Source: Bacillus sp. B1-b2 (GTDB lineage Bacteria; Bacillota; Bacilli; Bacillales; Cytobacillaceae). Taken from it: DNA of 50,157 nt. The translations under genes were made by a program, and so were the position numbers. Of this stretch, positions 44,386 through 50,157 are shown in pieces. The notes below the pieces were generated by a model. That model searched no databases. It was not told where the DNA came from and saw only the letters and a list, made by a program, of their open reading frames with translations. The stretch spans positions 1 through 50,157 of the forward strand of contig NZ_WEHU01000030.1 of the NCBI RefSeq assembly GCF_009183415.1, read 5' to 3'. Position 1 is the stretch's first letter, and every line of letters starts with the position of its first letter.

Positions 44386-44448
44386 AAACCTTGAATGATA
44401 AAGCGAATTTTTAATGTCTCTTTCGCTTACATTATTCAGGTTTTTTTT
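44386..44448 (+). terminator. Long terminator after the CorC gene
   Basis: AAACCTTGAATGATAAAGCGAA pairs imperfectly with TTCGCTTACATTATTCAGGTT and T8 follows. The long stem resembles the yhgE terminator in being extended. Confidence 0.85.
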
Positions 44449-44513
44449 GTTGCATTAAAGGAAAATGTAGCCTACGGTGCTTAGTTTTTTGAAAATAAGT
44501 ACTGAAAAAAATG

Positions 44514-44541
44514 TTGACAATAAATTGTAAATTGGTATACT
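44514..44541 (+). promoter_or_regulatory. Sigma-A promoter of the iron uptake operon
   Basis: TTGACA (44514-44519) and TATACT (44536-44541) are 16 bases apart. The Fur box begins about 19 bases after the -10. Confidence 0.75.
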
Positions 44542-44559
44542 AAGTACAAATGTTGAAAT

Positions 44560-44574
44560 TGATAATCATTATCA
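44560..44574. promoter_or_regulatory. Fur box
   Basis: TGATAATCATTATCA is a perfect 7-1-7 inverted repeat equal to the Bacillus Fur consensus TGATAATnATTATCA. It lies just after the start point expected from the promoter at 44514, where bound Fur would block transcription. Confidence 0.88.
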
Positions 44575-44712
44575 TCTTTGTTTTTGAAAGGTCTTTTTGC
44601 ATTATAGTTAATAAAGATAATTTTAATACATATTGCATTAAAACATAACATAGATGTTGCTTTATTAATTCAATAAGCTGTTAAAAAAGATTACATAGGG
44701 AGAGTATTAAAA

Positions 44713-45726
44713 ATGGGGAAATTTAAATTAACGATTATCTTAGGAATTTTTGCTTTAATGTTAGCAGCATGCTCCAATTCAAGTAATGGAAGTAGTGAAA
44801 CGGAAACGGATGCGAAAGAAAAGGAATCTGCTGAAGCAACAACAGTTGAAATAACGGATATTCATGGAACTGTTCCTGTTCCTGTAAACCCTGAGAAGGT
44901 TGTTGCTTTAGATAATAGAACATTTGAAACATTATCTGATTGGGGAATAGAATTAGTGGCTGCTCCAAAAGATGTAATGCCTGCGGATTCTGCATATGTT
45001 AAAGATGAATCAGTTCAAAATATCGGAAATCACCGTGAGCCAAACCTTGAAATTATTGCAGCTGTAGATCCTGAGCTTGTTATTGTTGGTCAGAGATTTG
45101 CTAGTTACTATGAAGAAATAAAAAAATTAGTGCCAAATGCAGCGGTTGTTGATCTTAGCTTTGATGTTTCTGAGGAAACAGACACACCTGGAGAAAACTT
45201 TGTAAATGGATTTAAAGATACAACAAATTCTTTAGGACAAATTTTTGATAAAGAAGAAGAAGCGAAACAATTAGTAGCAGATTTTGATAAATCTATTGAA
45301 GATGCTAAGTCAGCATATAATGGAACAGATAAAATAATGAGCGTTATTGTTTCTGGTGGAGATATTGGTTTTGCCGCTCCTAATTCTGGTCGTGTTTGGG
45401 GACCAATGTACCAAATTTTTGAATGGGCACCAGCATTAGAAGTGGACGAGACTTCTTCCGATCATCAAGGTGATGAAGTTTCTGTTGAAGCCATTGCTCA
45501 AAGTAATCCTGATTGGCTGTTTGTACTAGATCGCGATGCTGCAGTATCTGCTGAAGAGGGAGCAGTTCCAGCTAAGGATGTAATGGAGAACTCACCAGCT
45601 CTACAAAACACAACTGCTGTATCCAATGGACAGATTGTTTATGCACCTAATGATACTTACACAAATGAATCCATTCAAACATATATCGAGTTATTCGAAA
45701 ATCTTGCAAGTACTTTAGCTAAATAG
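44713..45726 (+). CDS. Siderophore ABC transporter substrate-binding lipoprotein
   Basis: The 337-residue protein has a lipoprotein signal peptide with lipobox LAAC and lipidated Cys20, a serine/glutamate-rich linker, and a class III periplasmic binding fold like FatB/YclQ/CeuE (PVPVNPEKVVALDNRTFETL, IGNHREPNLEIIAAVDPELVIV, NPDWLFVLDRDAA). Such proteins capture Fe(III)-catecholate or related siderophores outside the cell. It heads an operon with two FecCD permeases and an ATPase. The 5' leader is about 165 bases with GGGAGAGTATTAAAA as ribosome site. Which siderophore is bound cannot be read off. Confidence 0.9.
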   Translation: MGKFKLTIILGIFALMLAACSNSSNGSSETETDAKEKESAEATTVEITDIHGTVPVPVNPEKVVALDNRTFETLSDWGIELVAAPKDVMPADSAYVKDESVQNIGNHREPNLEIIAAVDPELVIVGQRFASYYEEIKKLVPNAAVVDLSFDVSEETDTPGENFVNGFKDTTNSLGQIFDKEEEAKQLVADFDKSIEDAKSAYNGTDKIMSVIVSGGDIGFAAPNSGRVWGPMYQIFEWAPALEVDETSSDHQGDEVSVEAIAQSNPDWLFVLDRDAAVSAEEGAVPAKDVMENSPALQNTTAVSNGQIVYAPNDTYTNESIQTYIELFENLASTLAK

Positions 45727-45745
45727 TCTAAGGGAGTATATCAAA

Positions 45746-46768
45746 GTGTTGAAAAAAACAATAGCAAAGAAAGCTGGGGTTGAGAGGAATTCTCAGCCCC
45801 AGCTTTATAACCACAATAAAATTATAACAATACCTTTAATAATAACGAGTATAGGTGTTATCATTCTAGGAATTATATCACTGTTTACGGGAGTCTATGA
45901 TATAAGTGGACAAGAGGATGGAATGGAAATGTTTTTCATCACTCGAGTTCCAAGAACAGTAGCATTAATGCTTACTGGAGCTGCAATGGCTATGGCAGGA
46001 CTTGTCATGCAATTAATTACACAGAACCGTTTTGTGGAACCAACTACAACGGGAACAATTGAATGGTCAGGTTTAGGACTTTTGCTTGTGTACTTATTGT
46101 TTCCTTCTCCATCCTTAGTTCTAAGAATGACTGGTGCCATCATTTTTTCTTTTATAGGAACGATGATTTTCTTTTTGTTTCTAAGAAGAGTTAAACTTCG
46201 GTCGTCATTGATTGTCCCGATTATAGGTTTAATGCTTGGTGCAGTTATTTCTGCCGTTTCTACCTTTATTGGACTCACTTTTCAAATGACCCAAAGTATT
46301 GAAAGCTGGTTTGTAGGTTCTTTTGCAGCGGTTCAAGTTGGAAGATATGAATATTTGTGGCTAATTGTTATTGTCACTATTCTTATTTTTCTTTTTGCAA
46401 ATAGATTGACTCTAGCTGGACTTGGAGAAGATGTTGCTACTAGTCTTGGATTAAATTACAATAGAATCGTTCTTTTGGGTACTGCTTTGATCTCTTTTGC
46501 AGTTGGAATTGTTGCAGCTGTTATAGGAAACCTACCTTTTCTAGGCTTAATAGTACCAAATATTGTTTCCATGTTTAGAGGAGATGATCTCAGAAGTAAT
46601 TTGCCTTGGGTATGTTTAATAGGAATGGGTACGATAACTCTTTGTGACATTATTTCTCGAACCATTATTATGCCTTTTGAAGTACCTGTATCATTAATAC
46701 TTGGAACAATAGGGTCAGTCGTATTTATTACTATATTATTGAGACAGAGAAAACAGGGGAGGCTATGA
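45746..46768 (+). CDS. FecCD-family siderophore permease, first subunit
   Basis: The 340-residue permease (about nine membrane helices) has the typical RVPRTVALMLTGAAMAMAGLVMQ N-terminal domain and GLIVPNIVSMFRG ATPase-coupling loop near residue 270. It starts GTG at 45746 after AAGGGAGTATATCAAA. Residues about 8-20 are a polar leader (KKAGVERNSQPQLYNHN) encoded by a strong hairpin; other FecCD proteins usually begin near the first helix, so this leader may exist because of the RNA structure. It overlaps the second permease gene by ATGA. Confidence 0.88.
   Translation: MLKKTIAKKAGVERNSQPQLYNHNKIITIPLIITSIGVIILGIISLFTGVYDISGQEDGMEMFFITRVPRTVALMLTGAAMAMAGLVMQLITQNRFVEPTTTGTIEWSGLGLLLVYLLFPSPSLVLRMTGAIIFSFIGTMIFFLFLRRVKLRSSLIVPIIGLMLGAVISAVSTFIGLTFQMTQSIESWFVGSFAAVQVGRYEYLWLIVIVTILIFLFANRLTLAGLGEDVATSLGLNYNRIVLLGTALISFAVGIVAAVIGNLPFLGLIVPNIVSMFRGDDLRSNLPWVCLIGMGTITLCDIISRTIIMPFEVPVSLILGTIGSVVFITILLRQRKQGRL
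45770..45806 (+). promoter_or_regulatory. Strong intra-operon RNA hairpin inside the first permease start
   Basis: AAAGCTGGGGTTGAGA (45770-45785) pairs with TCTCAGCCCCAGCTTT (45791-45806), a 16-base GC-containing stem with one G-U and a 5-base loop. It sits 44 bases after the binding-protein stop, within codons about 9 to 21 of the permease gene. No T run follows, so it is unlikely to be an intrinsic terminator; it may protect the upstream mRNA or lower permease expression. Confidence 0.7.
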
Positions 46769-47832
46769 TGAACACATTGGAAGTTAGGAATAAAGAATAT
46801 GTCGAAATCGAGTCTAGCCTTCATAATGAAAAAAGATCAGCTAGAGCTTTTCGTTCTAAGAAAGAAGAAAAAAGATATTGGATTTTACTTATAACATTTA
46901 TTGCTTTAGGTCTCCTTTCATCCTATGGACTATTAGTTTATAACAATCCAGTTCCAGTAAATTCACCTTCTTTTATTCCCGTTGTGATGAGAAGAATAGT
47001 AGCAGTTGTAGCCATGATCATTGCCGCAGTTTGTCAGAGCTTGTCTACCGTTGCTTTCCAGTCTATTACGAATAATAGAATTATTACTCCTTCCCTATTA
47101 GGATTTGAATCATTGTATTCAACCATTCATACTAGTACCATGTTTTTCTTTGGTGCTAGTGCCATGATAAACTTTACTGGAATTGGTCCATTTGTATTCC
47201 AAGTTATTATGATGGTCTTAATGAGTTTGATACTTTATGGATGGTTACTTTCTGGGAAGTATGGGAACTTGCAGCTCATGCTTTTGGTTGGAATTATTAT
47301 TGGAACAGGACTGAATTCGGTGTCCACTTTTATGAGAAGGCTTCTTGCTCCTTCTGAGTTTGATATTTTACAGGCAAAATTGTTTGGCTCGGTCAATAAT
47401 GCAGATTCAGAGTATTTTCCTATTGTTATACCAATGGTAATAGTTATAGGGTTTTTAATTCTTGCTTACTCTAAAAAATTAAATGCTTTGTCACTTGGAA
47501 AGGATGTTTCTACTTCTTTGGGAGTTAAATATCAATCTAGTACTATTTATGTCCTTGTGTTAGTTGCTATTTTAATGTCCATTTCAACAGCTTTGGTTGG
47601 ACCACTTACTTTTTATGGATTTTTAGTTGCAACTCTGAGTTATCAAGCGGCTCCGACTTATGATCACAGATATGTTTTTCCGATGGCTCTTGCTATTGGG
47701 TTTTTGATCATTACGAGTGCATACTTTTTAATGTATCATGTATTTAATGCTCAAGGTGTCGTTTCCGTTATTATTGAACTATTTGGTGGAATCATATTCT
47801 TAATCGTCATTTTAAGGAAGAGGGCTTTATGA
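46765..47832 (+). CDS. FecCD-family siderophore permease, second subunit
   Basis: A 355-residue permease with about nine membrane helices preceded by a 40-residue basic leader (MMNTLEVRNKEYVEIESS, then a KKEEKRYW stretch). LGKDVSTSLGVKYQSS and PLTFYGFLVATLSYQ contain the coupling loop for the ATPase. It overlaps its neighbours on both sides by ATGA, consistent with strict coexpression. The pair would form the membrane channel. Confidence 0.87.
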   Translation: MMNTLEVRNKEYVEIESSLHNEKRSARAFRSKKEEKRYWILLITFIALGLLSSYGLLVYNNPVPVNSPSFIPVVMRRIVAVVAMIIAAVCQSLSTVAFQSITNNRIITPSLLGFESLYSTIHTSTMFFFGASAMINFTGIGPFVFQVIMMVLMSLILYGWLLSGKYGNLQLMLLVGIIIGTGLNSVSTFMRRLLAPSEFDILQAKLFGSVNNADSEYFPIVIPMVIVIGFLILAYSKKLNALSLGKDVSTSLGVKYQSSTIYVLVLVAILMSISTALVGPLTFYGFLVATLSYQAAPTYDHRYVFPMALAIGFLIITSAYFLMYHVFNAQGVVSVIIELFGGIIFLIVILRKRAL

Positions 47833-48581
47833 TAAAGATTAATAATGTTAGAAAATTGTATAGTGATAAGGTAAAAATAGGACCACTGAATATTGAAATA
47901 CCGAAAGCTGGTCTTACTTCTTTAATTGGTCCTAATGGTGCTGGGAAGTCTACGACCCTTTTAATGATTGGTAGGCTTTTGGATATGGATGAAGGTCAAA
48001 TTCAGGTGGCAAATATGGATGTTTCTCAATCTAAATCAAATGACTTAGCAAAGATATTAACTATATTGCGACAAGAAAATCATTTTGTAACAAGGCTTAC
48101 GATTAGACAGCTAGTTGGATTCGGACGTTTTCCGTATTCAAAAGGGAGATTAACAAAGGAAGATGAAGCAATTATTTCTAAATATATCGATTTTTTAGAC
48201 TTGACTGCTCTGGAAAATAGATACTTAGATGAACTTTCTGGTGGTCAAAGGCAAAGAGCATATGTTGCAATGGTTCTGTGCCAAGAGACGGAATATGTCC
48301 TTTTGGACGAGCCTTTGAACAATCTAGATGTTGCTCGTTCTGTCCAAATGATGGAGCATTTGAGACAGGCTGCTAATGAATTTGGAAGAACGATTGTAAC
48401 TGTAATGCATGATATTAATTTTGCTGCTAAATATTCTGATAGAATTTGTGCGATGAAAGATGGACAAATTGCTGCTTTTGGAACAGTAGAAGAGATTATG
48501 GATCCTGTAGTTTTGACAGATATTTTTGAAACGAAAATAGAAATTCTGGCTGGTCCTTATGGGCCAATTGCGATTTATTAA
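47829..48581 (+). CDS. Siderophore ABC transporter ATP-binding protein
   Basis: The 250-residue FhuC/YclP-type ATPase shows Walker A GPNGAGKST, Q-loop LRQENHF, signature LSGGQRQRAYVAM, Walker B YVLLDEPLNNLD and the switch histidine of VMHDINFAAKY. It powers uptake of the siderophore through the two permeases and is the last gene of the Fur-controlled operon. It overlaps the second permease by ATGA. Confidence 0.93.
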   Translation: MIKINNVRKLYSDKVKIGPLNIEIPKAGLTSLIGPNGAGKSTTLLMIGRLLDMDEGQIQVANMDVSQSKSNDLAKILTILRQENHFVTRLTIRQLVGFGRFPYSKGRLTKEDEAIISKYIDFLDLTALENRYLDELSGGQRQRAYVAMVLCQETEYVLLDEPLNNLDVARSVQMMEHLRQAANEFGRTIVTVMHDINFAAKYSDRICAMKDGQIAAFGTVEEIMDPVVLTDIFETKIEILAGPYGPIAIY

Positions 48582-48661
48582 ATAAAACATGGTTTAAAAG
48601 GAAAAGTATCTATTCCTTATCGTCTACATAGGCAGTTGTTTGTGTAATTAAAAAAAGTAAA

Positions 48662-48698
48662 GAGACTTGCTAGTCATAAAATTTAGCAAGTCTTTTTG
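48662..48698 (+). terminator. Terminator of the iron uptake operon
   Basis: GACTTGCT (48664-48671) pairs with AGCAAGTC (48685-48692) across a loop of 13 bases, followed by TTTTTGATTTTTT. The 295 bases after it up to the acetyltransferase gene show only AT-rich promoter-like DNA. Confidence 0.85.
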
Positions 48699-48993
48699 AT
48701 TTTTTATAGAAAAGAACCTTTGGCTTAACCTGATTCCCCAATAAATAAGAGTGGACCTTCTCTAAAGAAAAAATGAAAATGTGGGAATTAACCTTTATTG
48801 ATCTTTCAGAGATATTTATCAAAGTATGGTATAGCATTTAACATAAAATCATGACATTGTTATTAGTTTACATGCGATAACTATTGCTTTTACATAAAAT
48901 GATATTGAAGGAAATTTAACGTCTTAGTATCGATTTATGTTAAATTAAATAGATGGAAAAATATAGGGAAATGTAATAACAGGAGATGTTTCA

Positions 48994-49551
48994 ATGATTA
49001 GTAACCTTAAAAGTGATAGAATAACCTTACGAGAAATGGAAGAGATGGATTGGATAGATGTGCATCAGTATGCTTCAAAAGAGAAAGTATGTCAATACCA
49101 ACCATGGGGACCAAACACAGAGGAAGAGTCTAAAGATTTTGTAAAACAAGTAATTGTAGATGCGAAAAAGGAAACAAGAACTCGATTTGTTTTTGCCATA
49201 ATGGAGAAGAAAACGGAAAGAATGATTGGTTCAGTAGAGTTCCATATTCAAGACATTACAAATAAAACAGGGGAAATTGGATACATAATAAATCCAGAAG
49301 CTTGGGGAAATGGATTTGCAACAGAAGCAGCAAGCATTTTACTAGAATTCGGATTTACACAATTTAAACTTCATCGTATTTATGCTACATGTGACCCTAG
49401 AAATCTTGCTTCATCAAGGGTGTTAGAAAAAATCGGAATGACTAAAGAAGGTAGGTTGCGCGAAAATATGTTATTAAAAGAAGGCTGGCGTGATTCACTT
49501 TTATTTAGCATTTTAGAGCAAGAATGGAATAAATATTGTAATTTTAATTGA
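48994..49551 (+). CDS. GNAT acetyltransferase of the RimJ/RimL type
   Basis: The 185-residue enzyme begins MISNLKSDRITLREMEEMDW and has the acetyl-CoA-binding stretch EIGYIINPEAWGNGFATEAA with the family motif R/Q-x-x-G-x-G/A replaced by W-G-N-G-F-A. It ends LRENMLLKEGWRDSLLFSIL, as in RimJ-like acetyltransferases that modify ribosomal protein N-termini or small molecules. Substrate unknown. ACAGGAGATGTTTCA is the ribosome site. Confidence 0.87.
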   Translation: MISNLKSDRITLREMEEMDWIDVHQYASKEKVCQYQPWGPNTEEESKDFVKQVIVDAKKETRTRFVFAIMEKKTERMIGSVEFHIQDITNKTGEIGYIINPEAWGNGFATEAASILLEFGFTQFKLHRIYATCDPRNLASSRVLEKIGMTKEGRLRENMLLKEGWRDSLLFSILEQEWNKYCNFN

Positions 49552-49555
49552 ACGG

Positions 49556-49591
49556 AAAGTGCTTTCCTTTATAAATAGGAGAGCACTTTTT
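49556..49591 (+). terminator. Terminator after the RimJ-like gene
   Basis: AAAGTGCTTTCCT pairs with AGGAGAGCACTTT and T residues follow. Confidence 0.85.
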
Positions 49592-49626
49592 CTTATGTAA
49601 CAAATGGGGTTGTTTCGTTTACAAAA

Positions 49627-49913
49627 TTATAAAGATTGATATTTAGCAAGAAAAGGATATAAAAGAGAAAGTGAAATAGAAAATATAAGTGCGAAAATGA
49701 GTGAAAAACCAAAATTGAATTTTAAAAGCTCTAAGCACAACCAGTATACGAGGAAGAATGGCACTACAGATATGGATACAGCTATAAGGCGAGTGATAAA
49801 CCTTACTTTATGGGATGTTTTTAGGAGCAGGTAATAGGCTTATAGAAAAACAAAAACGAATGATATAAAGTACTCCAGTTAAACTTTCGGTTACATTTAC
49901 TACACTTATGCAT
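49627..49913 (-). pseudogene. Frameshifted CXXC-20-CXXC family membrane protein
   Basis: On the minus strand ATG at 49913, with TATGGAGGTAATTATT before it, opens MHKCSKCNRKFNW and about 17 further residues ending ITCS, then TAA. The second half continues in another frame as KTSHKVRFITRLIAVSIS and two membrane helices ending AKYQSL. This is the layout of TIGR04104-type proteins: a CxxC, about 20 residues, a second CxxC, then two membrane helices. In the expected second CxxC, the segment between TCC and ACATCCCAT is 5 bases instead of 9, a loss of about 4 bases that removes a cysteine and shifts the frame. Confidence 0.75.
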
Positions 49914-50037
49914 AATAATTACCTCCATAATTTAGTTGGATTATATCGTTATAGATATTCTTAAGTATAAATGGATAGAGAAACTGTAAACAAATCTTCT
50001 ATATTCTTACAATCTATTTTTCATTATCAAAAACTCA

Positions 50038-50157
50038 CTAATGTCGCATAAATAAGTTTTGAATTTTCTGTTTTTGTTTTTCCCTCAAAAAGAGAAAGAA
50101 CGAAAACATTAAAACGAAGGTAGTAAACATCCATTTTTTTACTATAACTTTTGACGA
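50038..50157 (-). CDS. 3' end of a gene running off the right edge (membrane protein tail)
   Basis: The minus-strand frame open at the window edge reads SSKVIVKKWMFTTFVLMFSF, then FLFLREKQKQKIQNLFMRH and a TAG at 50038-50040. A hydrophobic helix of about 15 residues followed by a charged basic tail is protein-like, and an alternative frame is less so. Only the last 39 residues are here, so no family can be named; it may also be spurious. Confidence 0.4.
   Translation of the reverse strand, partial: SSKVIVKKWMFTTFVLMFSFFLFLREKQKQKIQNLFMRH

Overview
The window is about 50 kb of AT-rich chromosomal DNA from an endospore-forming member of the Bacillaceae. Three things support this: a spore germination gerP operon, the competence regulator comK, and gene order that, from memory, follows the ecs-yhaA / hemEH-yhgDE / lplJ-yhfN / yhzC-comK / yhjD-yhjE-sipV / addBA-hlpB-gerP-yisKL stretch of Bacillus subtilis. 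I cannot name the species. I see no prophage, CRISPR array, rRNA or tRNA.

Layout. 1-120: 3' end (domains V and VI) of a group II intron just upstream of ecsC. 189-4530: ecsC, an M20 amidohydrolase, a PAP2 phosphatase and a large permease. 4785-7209: a liaFSR-type envelope-stress module. 7282-11028: hmoB, a CotF-family spore coat gene and the heme genes hemE-hemH, without the usual hemY. 11169-14107: the TetR regulator yhgD and its probable target yhgE, each preceded by the same 27-bp palindrome. 14336-17393: lplJ, a Ste24-type protease and an acetyltransferase broken by an in-frame stop. 17694-19077: yhzC, comK and yhjD, with a LexA-like box in front of yhjD. 19276-30865: an S9 peptidase, a TVP38 membrane protein, signal peptidase I, the AddAB helicase-nuclease and the HNH protein HlpB. 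31126-34310: a nitroreductase and the gerP operon on the minus strand, with a tandem second gerPF and a SigK-like promoter. 34535-35841: yisK and yisL. 35956-41742: a two-component system, a DUF3243 gene with a SigB-like promoter and a three-gene ABC-2 exporter, resembling the linearmycin-resistance arrangement lnrJK-lnrLMN. 41814-44343: a 42-residue membrane peptide gene, a Nudix hydrolase and a CorC-type transporter. 44514-48698: a Fur-controlled siderophore uptake operon (binding lipoprotein, two permeases, ATPase) with a strong hairpin just inside the first permease gene. 48994-50157: an acetyltransferase, a frameshifted CXXC-20-CXXC family gene and the 3' end of a gene running off the right edge.

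Most of the content is conserved core genome and I found no convincing large undescribed system. The items most worth following up are the intron scar, the paired YhgD operators, the duplicated gerPF with a lengthened GerPE, the intra-operon hairpin of the iron transporter, the 42-residue gene with its own promoter and terminator, and two gene-decay events with visible lesions.
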